From NCBI RefSeq assembly GCF_030264275.1, contig NZ_CP127165.1, forward strand, positions 124,001 through 188,000: DNA of 64,000 bases, read 5' to 3'. The notes under the pieces were generated by a model, which saw nothing but the letters and a program-made list of their open reading frames with translations, searched no databases and was not told where the DNA came from. Below are positions 18,416-27,374 of this stretch, piece by piece. A program made the position numbers and the translations under genes. Source of the DNA: Marivivens sp. LCG002. GTDB taxonomy: Bacteria; Pseudomonadota; Alphaproteobacteria; Rhodobacterales; Rhodobacteraceae. Each line of letters opens with the position of its first letter. The stretch's first letter is position 1.

Positions 18416-19657
18416 ATGACAAAATCATCGTCCCTTATCACACCCGTTCTTATCGTCGGTTCTCTAATCGTCATGACGGGGTTCGCCATTCGCGCCTCTT
18501 TCGGGGTGTTTCAAATTCCGATTGCGGAAGAGTTCGGCTGGCTTCGCGCCGATTTCTCGCTTGCGATCGCGATCCAGAACCTCGCGTGGGGGATCGGGCA
18601 GCCGATTTTCGGCGCCATTGCCGAAAAGATCGGGGACCGTAAGGCGATTATCATGGGCGCTGTGGCCTATGCCGTGGGACTTGTCCTTTCTGCCGGAGCG
18701 ACGCTTCCCATCCAGCACCAGATGTACGAAGTGCTGGTCGGCTTTGGTGTTGCAGGAACGGGGTTCGGCGTTGTTCTTGCGGTCGTCGGGCGTGCGTCAT
18801 CGGCCGAGCATCGTTCCATGTCGCTTGCCATTGCGACCGCAGCCGGTTCGGCGGGTCAGGTGATCGGCGCTCCCATGGCCGAGGCGCTTTTGACCATTAT
18901 GCCATGGCAAAGTGTGTTTCTGGTTTTCGCGGCGATGATCCTCGGTGTGCTTGTGTTCCTTCCTTTGATGCGTGCGCCGCAAATGGCAACCCGCGCCGAG
19001 TTGGAAGAGTCCTTGGGCCAAATTCTTGTGAAGGCGTTCAAGGACCCGTCCTATACGATGATCTTCCTCGGGTTCTTCTCCTGTGGTTATCAGCTTGCCT
19101 TTGTCACCGCCCATTTTCCCGCCTTTGTGACCGAAATGTGCGGTCCTATTGCTGCGGGCGGTTTCCTAGACGGTATCGGAATTTCGTCCACCTCCGCGCT
19201 CGGTGCCGCTGCGATTTCATTGATCGGTGTCGCGAATATCGCGGGCACTTTGCTCGCAGGGTGGCTGGGTAAGCGCTTCCCCAAGAAATACCTTTTGGCG
19301 AGTGTTTATCTCGGTCGCACGATCATTGCGGCTTGGTTCATCATGACGCCGATGACACCTACGACGGTCATCATCTTCTCGGTGACGATGGGTGCGCTTT
19401 GGCTTGCGACGGTTCCGCTGACCTCTGGCCTTGTCGCGCATATCTACGGCTTGCGCTACATGGGCACGCTCTATGGCATCGTATTCTTCAGCCACCAGCT
19501 CGGGAGCTTCCTCGGTGTTTGGCTCGGAGGCGCACTCTATGACATCTACGGAACGTATGAATACGTTTGGTGGGTCGGTGTCGGTGTCGGTGCGTTTTCG
19601 GCGATCATCCATCTTCCGATCCGCGAACGCCGCCTAGAAGGACTGATGACCAACTAG
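18416..19657 (+). CDS. Major facilitator superfamily transporter
   Basis: The 413-residue inner-membrane protein has twelve predicted helices. The early IRASFGVFQIPIAEEFGW resembles MFS carriers of the oxalate/formate-antiporter or monocarboxylate type. The start MTKSSSLITPVLIVGS is chosen because upstream codons are non-hydrophobic and lie in the smc promoter spacer. The following gene, an ornithine-cyclodeaminase homologue, is convergent and shares the bases CTAG at the stop codons, so no co-transcription is implied. The substrate is unknown. Confidence 0.83.
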   Translation: MTKSSSLITPVLIVGSLIVMTGFAIRASFGVFQIPIAEEFGWLRADFSLAIAIQNLAWGIGQPIFGAIAEKIGDRKAIIMGAVAYAVGLVLSAGATLPIQHQMYEVLVGFGVAGTGFGVVLAVVGRASSAEHRSMSLAIATAAGSAGQVIGAPMAEALLTIMPWQSVFLVFAAMILGVLVFLPLMRAPQMATRAELEESLGQILVKAFKDPSYTMIFLGFFSCGYQLAFVTAHFPAFVTEMCGPIAAGGFLDGIGISSTSALGAAAISLIGVANIAGTLLAGWLGKRFPKKYLLASVYLGRTIIAAWFIMTPMTPTTVIIFSVTMGALWLATVPLTSGLVAHIYGLRYMGTLYGIVFFSHQLGSFLGVWLGGALYDIYGTYEYVWWVGVGVGAFSAIIHLPIRERRLEGLMTN

Positions 19658-20556
19658 GCGCGCCAAGCGTCGACGATATAGCGGGCGGTCATCAGGTCGA
19701 GATGAGCGCCCCCACCGTTCTTGAAGAGCGTGATGTCCTCGGCTGTGCGGGTGAACTTGTCCAGATCGTAATAGTCGGCGATGACATGGCTTTCGGGGAT
19801 CACGCCTTGGGCAATCGGGGTTTTGAGTTCGCCGATATGGCCGACCGTCGTGTGACGGTTATCGACAAAGACTTTGGAGCGCAAAAGAGCGGTATCGTTC
19901 GCCTCGCGCATGTCTGGGCGATAGGCGCCGATAAGGTCGATATGCTGCCCCGCTTGGAACCACGCTCCATCGATAAAGGGCTCGGTCGCCATCGTGGCAG
20001 ACGTGATGATGTCCGCCTCTTTCACAGCGGCTTCGAGATCGCTTGCGACCCGCACATCGTGGAGCTCGACCGCAAACTTTTCCGCACCCGCGCGGCTTCT
20101 GTTCCAGATCGTGAATTTTGCATCGGGGAAGGCTGCGGAATAAGCCTCTTTCAGGCTTCGTCCCACCGTTCCCGCGCCGATGATCAGAATGTTGCGGCTG
20201 TCGGGACGCGCGAGTTTGCGCGCAGCCAAAAGGCTATCCGCGGCGGTTTTCCATTTGGTCACCAAATGGAAGTCGACGACCGCTTCAAGCGTGCCGTCTT
20301 GATCGGAAAACAGATTTACCGCGCCGTTGATGGTCGGTTTTTGAACGGCTGAATTCTCGGGAAAGATCGTGGCGCATTTCACCGCCAGACCAAGCCCGTC
20401 GATCCATGCGCTACGGTTCAAGAGCGTATCTTTGCCCCGATAGAGGAACACGTCCTCGACTTCCGCCTTGGGGAGTGTGTGTCCATGGGCAAAGGCATCG
20501 GTCAGCGCGATCCAGTCAAGTTTCGCTTCGGCGTCAAAGGGAACGATATCGACCAT
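19654..20556 (-). CDS. Ornithine cyclodeaminase / mu-crystallin family protein
   Basis: The 300-residue NAD(P)-dependent enzyme has a Rossmann motif, ILIIGAGTVGRSL, in the middle and a mu-crystallin-like N-terminal dimerisation part (LGLAVKCATIFPENS). Members cyclise ornithine to proline, reduce ketimines, or act as alanine or other amino acid dehydrogenases, so the exact reaction is open. The ATG at 20556 shares its A with the stop of the upstream HAD phosphatase gene (TGATG). A GTG one codon earlier is also possible. Confidence 0.82.
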   Translation of the reverse strand: MVDIVPFDAEAKLDWIALTDAFAHGHTLPKAEVEDVFLYRGKDTLLNRSAWIDGLGLAVKCATIFPENSAVQKPTINGAVNLFSDQDGTLEAVVDFHLVTKWKTAADSLLAARKLARPDSRNILIIGAGTVGRSLKEAYSAAFPDAKFTIWNRSRAGAEKFAVELHDVRVASDLEAAVKEADIITSATMATEPFIDGAWFQAGQHIDLIGAYRPDMREANDTALLRSKVFVDNRHTTVGHIGELKTPIAQGVIPESHVIADYYDLDKFTRTAEDITLFKNGGGAHLDLMTARYIVDAWRA

Positions 20557-21176
20557 CACAGGGCCTCGGACGGGGTGAGCAGGCCTTCTTTGACCAAGCG
20601 CGTCGCCCAGCCTTGGGGGCCGTCGAAGAGATGTGTCTGCCAGCCGCGCGCCATGGCCGCGGTGATGTTGTCGATACGGTCATCGGCAAAAAGAAGCGCC
20701 TCGGGTGCAACGCCGCAATCATCCTCGAGCATCTCGTAAATCTCGGCGTCGGGTTTGATTACCCCCATATGTCCCGAGATATAGGGGCGATCGAATTCGC
20801 TCAGGAAATCATAGACCGACTTGGCATAGTCAAAGGTCTGGATCCCGAAATTCGAAAGGGCAAAAACGGGCACGCCTTTTGCGCGGAGCGCACGGAGGAG
20901 CCTGACCGAATGCGGGATCACAGGCGAAGCCATGTCGAGCCAGTTCTTCTCCCACAGAAGGATTTCTTCCCGCCATTCGGGGTGACGATCGGCCATCGCC
21001 GCGACCTCTTGCGAAAAGTTCGCGCCGCGATCCACATTGTCGTTCATGCCGTGCAGGTCGATCGCTGCGAACATGGCGCGGCGGCGCTCTTCGCTGATGG
21101 CGCTGTCATAGAACCGTTCGGGGTGCCATTCGATGAGGACGTTGCCGATGTCAAAAACGACTGCTTCGATTGTCAT
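20556..21176 (-). CDS. HAD-superfamily phosphatase (YihX-like subfamily IA)
   Basis: The 206-residue enzyme has HAD motif [12 protein letters not shown], in which the second acidic residue is replaced by Gly. This DxG form is shared with the YihX glucose-1-phosphatase group. FALSNFG provides motif II, the lysine in [10 protein letters not shown] motif III, and [11 protein letters not shown] motif IV. The start at 21176 overlaps the preceding gene as ATGA, so it belongs to a minus-strand run from fghA to ocd. The natural substrate is unknown. Confidence 0.83.
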   Translation of the reverse strand: MTIEAVVFDIGNVLIEWHPERFYDSAISEERRRAMFAAIDLHGMNDNVDRGANFSQEVAAMADRHPEWREEILLWEKNWLDMASPVIPHSVRLLRALRAKGVPVFALSNFGIQTFDYAKSVYDFLSEFDRPYISGHMGVIKPDAEIYEMLEDDCGVAPEALLFADDRIDNITAAMARGWQTHLFDGPQGWATRLVKEGLLTPSEAL

Positions 21177-21625
21177 TTGGTTTCTCTTTTGATCCGTTGC
21201 ATTTCGCGCTCGAGCGCGTCGAGGAACCGCGAGCGGTCCGCTTTCGAGAATGGCTTGCCGCCGCCCTGACGAAAGGGGTCGGCGGCCCGAAGGTCGGCCA
21301 TAAGATCGCGCGTGGCAAGAACATTTCCGATGTTGGCTTCGGTGAGAGCTTCGCCGTTGTGTTTGAGCACACGCGCACCCGCAGCCACGCATTTTGAGGC
21401 AAGGGGAATATCGCCCGTGATCACGACGTCGCCTTTGGTGGCGCGGTCGGCGATCCACATATCGGCGACATCGGGCCCCTCTGGAACGATCACCGTTTCA
21501 ACAAGCGGATTCTGCGAGGGCCGCAGCCCCCCGTTCGAGACGATAAATATTCTGGTGCCATGGCGCGTTCCCACGCGCTCGACCTCGTCTTTGACGGGGC
21601 AGGCATCTGCATCGACGTAAATCAC
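21173..21625 (-). CDS. YaiI/YqxD (UPF0178) family protein
   Basis: The 150-residue protein has the family's invariant opening [15 protein letters not shown] and a central [14 protein letters not shown] block, features of a PIN/NYN-like nuclease fold with clustered aspartates. The biochemical role is not established. It begins at a GTG that overlaps the fghA stop (GTGA), and its own stop overlaps the HAD gene start (ATGA), so translation of these three genes is probably coupled. Confidence 0.9.
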   Translation of the reverse strand: MIYVDADACPVKDEVERVGTRHGTRIFIVSNGGLRPSQNPLVETVIVPEGPDVADMWIADRATKGDVVITGDIPLASKCVAAGARVLKHNGEALTEANIGNVLATRDLMADLRAADPFRQGGGKPFSKADRSRFLDALEREMQRIKRETK

Positions 21626-22452
21626 GAATAGAGCGCCTCGGCATGGAAGGCGACGTGGTCTTCGATGAAGGTCGAGACAAAGAAATAGCTGTGGTCATAG
21701 CCATCTTGAATGCGCAGCGTCGCGGGCTGGCGTCGCTTTGCAATTGCGGCTGCAAGCTCCTCGGTCTTCAGAAGGTCGGCGAATTGGTCTTTCGAGCCCG
21801 TATCGATCAGAACGGGACCGTCGAACCCGACGTCTTCCATGAGGATCGAGGCGTCGTGTTTGCGCCATTTACTCTCGTCCGAACCCAGATAGGCGGCGAG
21901 CTGCTTGCGGCCCCAATCGCTTTGTGTCGGATTGCAGATCGGCGAGAAGGCCGAGACCGAACGATAGCGCCCCGGTAAGTTCATCGCGATGGTCAATGCG
22001 CCGTGTCCCCCCATCGAGTGGCCAGTAATGGACTGGCGCTCTTCGTCGATGTTGAAGTTCGCAGTGATGACGCGCGGCAGCTCCTCTGTGATGTAATCCC
22101 ACATCTGGAAATGCGGGGCCCAAGGCTCTTGGGTTGCGTTCACATAGAAACCAGCGCCTTGGCCAAGGTCATAGGCTTCGTCATTTGCAACGCCTTCGCC
22201 GCGCGGGCTGGTATCAGGAAAGACAAGCGCGATGCCCTGCTCGGCGGCCCATGCCTGTGCCCCCGCTTTGGTCATTGCATTCTCGTGGGTGCAGGTCAGG
22301 CCCGAAAGATACCAAAGCACGGGAACGGGGCCGTCCTTTGCCTCGGCAGGAAGGAAAAGCCCAAAGGTCATTTCGACGCCGCACACCTTGGACGGATGGG
22401 AGTAGACGCCCTGAATGCCGCCAAAGCATTTGTTCTCGGAAATGGTTTTCAT
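21622..22452 (-). CDS. fghA: S-formylglutathione hydrolase
   Basis: It hydrolyses S-formylglutathione to formate and glutathione, the second step of glutathione-dependent formaldehyde detoxification. The 276-residue alpha/beta hydrolase has the nucleophile elbow GHSMGGHGA, the oxyanion region [12 protein letters not shown], and the late acid/His pair near DGYDHSYFF. The start [12 protein letters not shown] at 22452 lies inside the last codons of the upstream AEC gene and is favoured over an in-frame ATG at 22497. No formaldehyde dehydrogenase gene is adjacent in the window. Confidence 0.93.
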   Translation of the reverse strand: MKTISENKCFGGIQGVYSHPSKVCGVEMTFGLFLPAEAKDGPVPVLWYLSGLTCTHENAMTKAGAQAWAAEQGIALVFPDTSPRGEGVANDEAYDLGQGAGFYVNATQEPWAPHFQMWDYITEELPRVITANFNIDEERQSITGHSMGGHGALTIAMNLPGRYRSVSAFSPICNPTQSDWGRKQLAAYLGSDESKWRKHDASILMEDVGFDGPVLIDTGSKDQFADLLKTEELAAAIAKRRQPATLRIQDGYDHSYFFVSTFIEDHVAFHAEALYS

Positions 22453-22469
22453 CACAGCTCTCCTGTCTG

Positions 22470-23408
22470 TTACATCGGCATGAACGGCGTGACCCAAGCC
22501 ACGACAGCCGAAACGGTGAAAATACTGATCGCAGTGGAGATCAGGATCGAAGCGGACACGCGCGTCGGGGCAATACCGAAATGCGCGGCAAGGATATAGA
22601 CGTTCCCTGCGACGGGAAGCGCCGATGCCGTGATCATCACGCCTGCTGCATAGGGATCGACATCAAAAACATAGAGCGCGGTAAAGGCGACGGCTGCGGG
22701 GTGCAGGATCAGTTTGCAGAACGAAAGCCAACCCGCCACCGCAACCCGCTCCGCCGATTTGGTGGCCAAAGAGGCACCGATTGCAAAGAGAGCGCCCGGC
22801 GTGGCGGCAGCGCCCAGAATGCCGAGAAACTGACCAACGGGCTTGGGCACTGAAATGTCGAGCGCCGAAACACTGAGCCCCAGAACAATCGAAACGATCA
22901 TCGGGTTCGCCAGAAGCCCTTTGCCGATGGATTTCAGGATCGCAAACGACATGCGCCCATCGCGCGAGCCGTGGACAAGAATAACGACGAGCGAGGAGAA
23001 GACGATGAGGTCGACGCTCAGAATGACCATCACGGAAAGAACCGCGCGGTCTCCGAGGAGAATGGCGAGCATCGGAATGCCGAGAAAGCCAACGTTGCCG
23101 ATGACGGCGACTTGGGCCTCGATTGCGGCTTCTTCGATCGGGAGTTTGCGCGCAAAGGCCACAATCGTTGCAACAAGGTAGATCGCCAAAGACGCCGTCA
23201 AATAGGCGGCGATGAAATTCCAGTCCAGAATATCCGAGAATTCGAGCCGTGCCGAAAACTGGAACAGAAGAGCCGATAGAGCGAAATAAAAGACGAATTT
23301 CGTAAGCGCTGCCGTCGCATCGGGCGAGAAAAAACCCGTCTTTCCTGCGCCGAAGCCGAAGCCGATCAACAGGAAAAACGGAAGTGTTTGTAAGAAGATT
23401 TCGATCAT
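22470..23408 (-). CDS. AEC (auxin efflux carrier) family transporter
   Basis: The 312-residue protein has about ten hydrophobic helices in the AEC/MleP fold and a conserved GNVGFLGIPM motif. Bacterial members transport malate, malonate or other carboxylates; the substrate here cannot be read from the sequence. It starts 6 bp after the stop of the DUF1624 gene and ends close upstream of fghA, suggesting a minus-strand operon. Confidence 0.85.
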   Translation of the reverse strand: MIEIFLQTLPFFLLIGFGFGAGKTGFFSPDATAALTKFVFYFALSALLFQFSARLEFSDILDWNFIAAYLTASLAIYLVATIVAFARKLPIEEAAIEAQVAVIGNVGFLGIPMLAILLGDRAVLSVMVILSVDLIVFSSLVVILVHGSRDGRMSFAILKSIGKGLLANPMIVSIVLGLSVSALDISVPKPVGQFLGILGAAATPGALFAIGASLATKSAERVAVAGWLSFCKLILHPAAVAFTALYVFDVDPYAAGVMITASALPVAGNVYILAAHFGIAPTRVSASILISTAISIFTVSAVVAWVTPFMPM

Positions 23409-23414
23409 TCAGGC

Positions 23415-24236
23415 TTAACCGATGGAATAGCGAGCGGCAAAGACGGCCGAAAAGAGGATGGGCTGATGGATCAGATAGACCAAGAGACTGTGCCGCCCTG
23501 CCCATGATAGAATACGGATGGGCCTTGCCTGCGCATCACACATGCCAGCGACAACCGTCCAGCCGATGGCCGACTGGATCATCTTGGCGGTCGCCATTCC
23601 GAAGAGAAACACCCCGAACCATGGGAGGACCGGCACATAATCGACCATGGGCGGCATGGGTGTCGTGCGGGCAAGCCAGAGCCACCCCGTCCCTTCGAAC
23701 AAGGGCCAAGGGAGGATATGGGGAAAAGACAGGATCAGCGCACCAAATGCGGCAAGAGCGATAGAGTTCCAGCCAAGAACCGCAAGCCCCAGAAGGCTCG
23801 CGACGAACATATGGTGCAGAATGCCGAAGCGCACATAGGCATAGCCGATGCTGAAATAGGTTGCGATGCTGACAACCACAGCCGCGGCGCCGATCATACC
23901 GAGCCTCTTGAGCACTTTGCGAATATCGGGTCGCCCGTCGAGCGATCCGATGACAAGGCTCATACCCGACAGAAAAATGAAACTCCCTGCGATCAGGCGG
24001 GCAAAGATGATCCAAGGCGTGCTTGCCATCGTGCCGCGTTCGACAAAGCCAAACGCTTCAAGGTCAAAGGTGAGATGGAACACCGCCATTGCAATCAGAG
24101 CAATCGTGCGCGCAATGTCGATTTGCGCGATCCTGAGAGTCCGAGGCGTCAACGCGGTATCCTTTTGCTGGCCGACCGAATCCGGCGGCGGTTTTTGGGC
24201 CTGAATTCCAGACCAATTCGCGACTTTGGGGCACAA
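23415..24236 (-). CDS. DUF1624 / HGSNAT-like membrane protein
   Basis: The 273-residue multi-pass protein belongs to the heparan-alpha-glucosaminide N-acetyltransferase catalytic-domain-like group (DUF1624). Signature parts are IDIARTIALIAMAVFHLTFDLE in helix 1, and HSLLVYLIHQP in the last helices. Such proteins are thought to move acyl groups across the membrane, but the bacterial substrates are unknown. The ATG at 24236 gives a 35-residue hydrophilic lead; an internal start nearer LTPRTLRIAQ is possible. It is divergent from the cobalamin riboswitch. Confidence 0.75.
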   Translation of the reverse strand: MCPKVANWSGIQAQKPPPDSVGQQKDTALTPRTLRIAQIDIARTIALIAMAVFHLTFDLEAFGFVERGTMASTPWIIFARLIAGSFIFLSGMSLVIGSLDGRPDIRKVLKRLGMIGAAAVVVSIATYFSIGYAYVRFGILHHMFVASLLGLAVLGWNSIALAAFGALILSFPHILPWPLFEGTGWLWLARTTPMPPMVDYVPVLPWFGVFLFGMATAKMIQSAIGWTVVAGMCDAQARPIRILSWAGRHSLLVYLIHQPILFSAVFAARYSIG

Positions 24237-24316
24237 TGGCCTCTCCTCGCGTCGCTGCCAAGCCTTGGAAAGCGCGGATGTGTCGAAAGCAGAGCATTAA
24301 TAGACGATTTTCGGAC

Positions 24317-24345
24317 TTGACGGTAAGCCCCCCCAAAGCGACAAC
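24317..24345 (+). promoter_or_regulatory. Weak candidate promoter before the cobalamin riboswitch
   Basis: TTGACG (24317-24322) lies 17 bp before GACAAC (24340-24345), just upstream of the aptamer. The -35 element is good, the -10 poor. This is a position-based guess. Confidence 0.3.
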
Positions 24346-24355
24346 GGAGTGACAT

Positions 24356-24541
24356 GGTGCCCCGCAAGTATTCGCAAAGCGAGTCAGGGGATAACCGGGA
24401 ATGTGGTAACGGCAGATCCAGACAGGAGGCCAGAGTCCACAGCCGCCCCCGCGACTGTATGCGGTGAGCGCCCCCTTTATGCCACTGGGAAACCGGGAAG
24501 GCGGGGACAGCGCTACGACCCGCGAGCCAGGAGACCGACCT
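24356..24541 (+). promoter_or_regulatory. Cobalamin (B12) riboswitch
   Basis: The leader shows the ordered conserved blocks of the classical adenosylcobalamin aptamer. These are GGTGC at the 5' end, a GGGAA-type block, GCCGCCCCCGCGACTGTATG with the ACTGT core, CCACTGGG, CCGGGAAGGCGGGG, and finally the B12 box GAGCCAGGAGACCGACC (24524-24540). It precedes the cobalt-transporter genes cbtB-cbtA. Repression of cobalt import when cobalamin is plentiful is the expected function. The 356-bp gap 24237-24592 is accounted for by this element, its expression platform and the divergent promoter. Confidence 0.96.
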
Positions 24542-24559
24542 TGTGAACTGAAACCAATT

Positions 24560-24577
24560 CCCGTCGGGTGTGACGGG
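24560..24577 (+). promoter_or_regulatory. Expression-platform hairpin next to the cbtB ribosome site
   Basis: CCCGTC (24560-24565) pairs with GACGGG (24572-24577) around a GGGTGT loop, immediately before the ribosome site TAGGAGA and the cbtB ATG. No T-run follows, so translational rather than transcriptional control by the riboswitch is more likely. Confidence 0.6.
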
Positions 24578-24592
24578 TTAGGAGAAAAGAAT

Positions 24593-24760
24593 ATGACCAA
24601 AGCACTTGTTGCCGTTCGCGCAAATACCGAAATCCTTGCAATCGTTTCCGCTGTCGTTCTCGGCTTCGGTCTCGTATTTGCAGCCGGCTTCAGCCATTCG
24701 GCGACCGCGCACGACATCGCGCACGACTCGCGTCACGCAATCGGCTTCCCCTGCCACTAA
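24593..24760 (+). CDS. cbtB: Cobalt transporter subunit CbtB
   Basis: The 55-residue single-span membrane protein has one helix (about residues 14-35) and a His-rich C-terminus, AHDIAHDSRHAIGFPCH, the CbtB metal-binding signature. It is thought to deliver cobalt to the CbtA channel. The ATG is preceded by TAGGAGA and by the cobalamin riboswitch, and cbtA starts 19 bp after the stop. Function follows from family and context: CbtAB is a B12-regulated cobalt importer. Confidence 0.93.
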   Translation: MTKALVAVRANTEILAIVSAVVLGFGLVFAAGFSHSATAHDIAHDSRHAIGFPCH

Positions 24761-24779
24761 GTCGGCAGCGCATAGACTG

Positions 24780-25460
24780 ATGTTCAAACAGGTTTTTACC
24801 AGCGCGTTGATCGCTGGTCTTGCTGCGGGGGCGCTCGCGGCCCTGTTGCAGTTCACCTTCGTTGTCCCGCTCCTGATGGAAGGCGAGTTATACGAGTTTT
24901 CCGAGCGCGTTCATTTTAGTGATGGGCAAATCGGATCACCGCGTCTCGCACCTGAAATCTGGGGCGAGCTTGCACGCCATTTCGGCACCTTTGGTTCGAA
25001 CCTCGTGACCTATACGGGGTTCGCGCTCATCATGGTTGCCGCCTTCTTGCTGGCGCAAAAGTTCGGTAAGCGGATTGATGCACGTACGGGAATGATCTGG
25101 GGGCTTGCAGGGTTTCTTGCGGTGAACCTCGCGCCTGCGTTCGGTCTTCCGCCCGAGCTTCCTGGCACGGCTTCAGCCGGTCTCATCGCGCGTCAGACGT
25201 GGTGGCTCTTTGCTGCACTGGGAACAGTGTCCGGCGTGGCGCTTCTCGGGTTCGGGCGTAACCTCGGGACGGCACTTCTCGGGACGGTCGCAATCGCTGC
25301 GCCGCAACTTGTCGGTGCCCCGCATCTCGATGCCTATTATGGTGTTGCGCCGCCCGAACTCGCTACGCTTTACGCGGTGCGCAGTATCGGCGTCGCGGCG
25401 GTAGCTTGGATCGCGATGGGCTGGCTTGCAGGGTTCCTCTGGGAAAAATCCGAAGGCTAG
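24780..25460 (+). CDS. cbtA: Cobalt transporter subunit CbtA
   Basis: The 226-residue inner-membrane protein has about five helices, the usual CbtA arrangement, beginning MFKQVFTSALIAGLAAG and containing conserved histidines in the SERVHFSD and APHLD stretches. It forms the cobalt-importing partner of CbtB under the same riboswitch. A possible in-frame extension overlapping cbtB is rejected as a start. It converges with a DUF1636 gene, sharing CTAG at the stops. Confidence 0.92.
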   Translation: MFKQVFTSALIAGLAAGALAALLQFTFVVPLLMEGELYEFSERVHFSDGQIGSPRLAPEIWGELARHFGTFGSNLVTYTGFALIMVAAFLLAQKFGKRIDARTGMIWGLAGFLAVNLAPAFGLPPELPGTASAGLIARQTWWLFAALGTVSGVALLGFGRNLGTALLGTVAIAAPQLVGAPHLDAYYGVAPPELATLYAVRSIGVAAVAWIAMGWLAGFLWEKSEG

Positions 25461-25783
25461 GCGGGCACACGCCCGATCAAACAAAACCTGAGTTGGCCGA
25501 TGGAGCGGACGTCATTGACGATCCCGTCATCGGCCAGCGCATATAGGCGGGCGAACTCTGCGATTTCGTGGGCTTGGCTCTCGGGGTCAACGCCAGAAAA
25601 GAGATAGGCGGCTTTGCCCGTCGCGCGAAACGACACGGTGACGGGCTTGCTGCACACGATCATGCAATCGGTTGTGGCGACTTCCGCGTCGACCATTCCA
25701 CGCAACCGTTCGGCAAGCGCCGCCCCCATGGGCGCCGTATCCGCCGAGCGACAGCTTTCACAGATGGTGATCTTGTCCGCCAT
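25457..25783 (-). CDS. DUF1636 metal-binding/ferredoxin-like protein (copy 1)
   Basis: The 108-residue cysteine protein starts MADKITICESCRSADTAP, with further Cys in TTDCMIVCSKP, the thioredoxin-like [2Fe-2S] arrangement of DUF1636. The start at 25783 is clear from the conserved opening; longer upstream frames cross the cobW promoter. It sits between cbtA and divergent cobW, and a second paralogue lies at 38732-39103 beside cobC. This repeated placement suggests a link to cobalt or cobalamin metabolism. The biochemical role is unknown. Confidence 0.85.
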   Translation of the reverse strand: MADKITICESCRSADTAPMGAALAERLRGMVDAEVATTDCMIVCSKPVTVSFRATGKAAYLFSGVDPESQAHEIAEFARLYALADDGIVNDVRSIGQLRFCLIGRVPA

Positions 25784-25843
25784 CGACTTTCCTTTCCGGT
25801 CCTCATGGGCCAAAGATACACTCGACCCATAACGGAGCGAACC

Positions 25844-26923
25844 ATGGCTGCCAAGATTCCTGCAACTGTTGTCACCGGCTTTCTCGGCTCGGGCAAGACG
25901 ACACTCATCCGTCACATGCTGCAAAACGCCAAAGGCAAGCGCATTGCGCTTATCATCAACGAATTCGGCGATCTCGGTGTCGACGGCGATATCCTCAAGG
26001 GGTGCGGTGACGAAACCTGTTCCGAAGACGATGTGATGGAGCTTTCGAACGGCTGTATCTGCTGCACCGTGGCCGACGATTTCATCCCCACAATGGAAAA
26101 GCTCCTTGCCCGCGAAAACCGTCCCGATCACATCGTGATCGAAACCTCGGGTCTTGCTCTGCCGCAGCCGCTTGTGCGCGCGTTCAATTGGCCGAGCGTT
26201 TCAACCAAAGTGACCGTGGATGGTGTCGTGACCGTCGTCGATGGCCGCGCCGTTCTCGATGGACGTTTTGCGCATAGTGTCGAGGCCGTCGACGCCCAGC
26301 GCAAGCTGGATGAGAACCTCGATCACGAGACCCCGCTCTCGGAACTCTTCGAAGACCAGATCGCTTGCGCGGATATGATCGTCGTCAACAAGACCGATCT
26401 TCTTTCCGCCGAAGAAGCAGAGGCCCTTGCCGCCAAGCTCAAGGCCGAAAGCCGCGACGGTGTGCAGGTCGTCAAAACGTCGATGGGTGCGCTTCCCGTC
26501 GATGTCCTGCTTGGTCAAGGCATTGGTGCAGAGAACGATCTTGAAGCCCGTCACGAGGTGCACCACCACCATCACCACGACGATGATCACGACCATGATG
26601 ACGACGATGACGATCACGATCACCATCATCACGATCACGGCCATGACGAGTTCGAGAGCTTTGTCGTCACTTTGGGCGAAGTCGCAGATGCCAAAGCTTT
26701 TGCAACTCAGGTGTCCGACGTGATCCGCGCCCACGACATCCTTCGTCTCAAAGGTTTTGTTGCGGTTCAGGGTAAACCCATGCGCCTCACGCTTCAGGCT
26801 GTGGGTCCGCGCGTTGATACCTATTTCGATCAGCCCTTTGCAGGGGCCCGTGAAACCCGTCTTGTCGTCATCGGCGAGGCCGGACTTGATCGCGCTGCCA
26901 TCGAAGAGGCGCTCTGCGCATGA
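25844..26923 (+). CDS. cobW: CobW GTP-dependent metallochaperone
   Basis: The 359-residue P-loop GTPase of the COG0523 family has Walker A GFLGSGKT (12-19), the metal-binding CxCC at 71-74 (CICC), and NKTD for guanine specificity (182-185). A His/Asp-rich insert spans about 240-267. CobW is proposed to deliver Co(II) for CobNST chelation. The ATG at 25844 has CGGAG upstream; longer frames are rejected. It overlaps the following acetyltransferase start as ATGA, and cobN is nearby, so a cobW-linked operon is likely. Confidence 0.94.
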   Translation: MAAKIPATVVTGFLGSGKTTLIRHMLQNAKGKRIALIINEFGDLGVDGDILKGCGDETCSEDDVMELSNGCICCTVADDFIPTMEKLLARENRPDHIVIETSGLALPQPLVRAFNWPSVSTKVTVDGVVTVVDGRAVLDGRFAHSVEAVDAQRKLDENLDHETPLSELFEDQIACADMIVVNKTDLLSAEEAEALAAKLKAESRDGVQVVKTSMGALPVDVLLGQGIGAENDLEARHEVHHHHHHDDDHDHDDDDDDHDHHHHDHGHDEFESFVVTLGEVADAKAFATQVSDVIRAHDILRLKGFVAVQGKPMRLTLQAVGPRVDTYFDQPFAGARETRLVVIGEAGLDRAAIEEALCA

Positions 26924-27372
26924 TTTTCGTAGAGCTCGCCGATCCCAAGACCCCGCGTGTGGTAGAACTGCTCGAAGCAAGCCATGCTTTGATGCAGAGC
27001 CTCTTTCCGCCCGAGGATAACTTCTTCTTGTCGATCGACGAGCTTTGCGTGCCCTCCATCCGCTTTTTCACCGCGCGCGAAGGCGCGGTGATCCAGGGCA
27101 CTGGTGCCTTGGCGCTCAAGGATGGATATGGCGAAGTAAAGTCGATGTTTGTCGATCCCGACGCGCGTGGGCGCGGGATTGCGGATGCACTCTTGCGCCA
27201 GATCGAAGACGAGGCGCGCCGGCACAATCTTGAGTGGCTCAAGCTTGAAACAGGGAATTTGCTGTATGCCGCGCATAAAGTCTACGCGCGGCACGGGTTT
27301 GAGCTCTGCGGTCCATTCGGTGACTATCCCGACGCGCCGTCCAGCATCTTCATGCAAAAACGGTTGGGATGA
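26920..27372 (+). CDS. GNAT-family N-acetyltransferase
   Basis: The 150-residue protein has the acetyl-CoA-binding motif VKSMFVDPDARGRGIADALL and the second-half motif ETGNLLYAAHKVYARHGF. The start overlaps the cobW stop (ATGA), so it is translated with cobW. The acceptor is unknown. Membership in the cobW-cobN stretch may be coincidental, because many GNAT genes ride in unrelated operons. Confidence 0.85.
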   Translation: MIFVELADPKTPRVVELLEASHALMQSLFPPEDNFFLSIDELCVPSIRFFTAREGAVIQGTGALALKDGYGEVKSMFVDPDARGRGIADALLRQIEDEARRHNLEWLKLETGNLLYAAHKVYARHGFELCGPFGDYPDAPSSIFMQKRLG

Positions 27373-27374
27373 AA

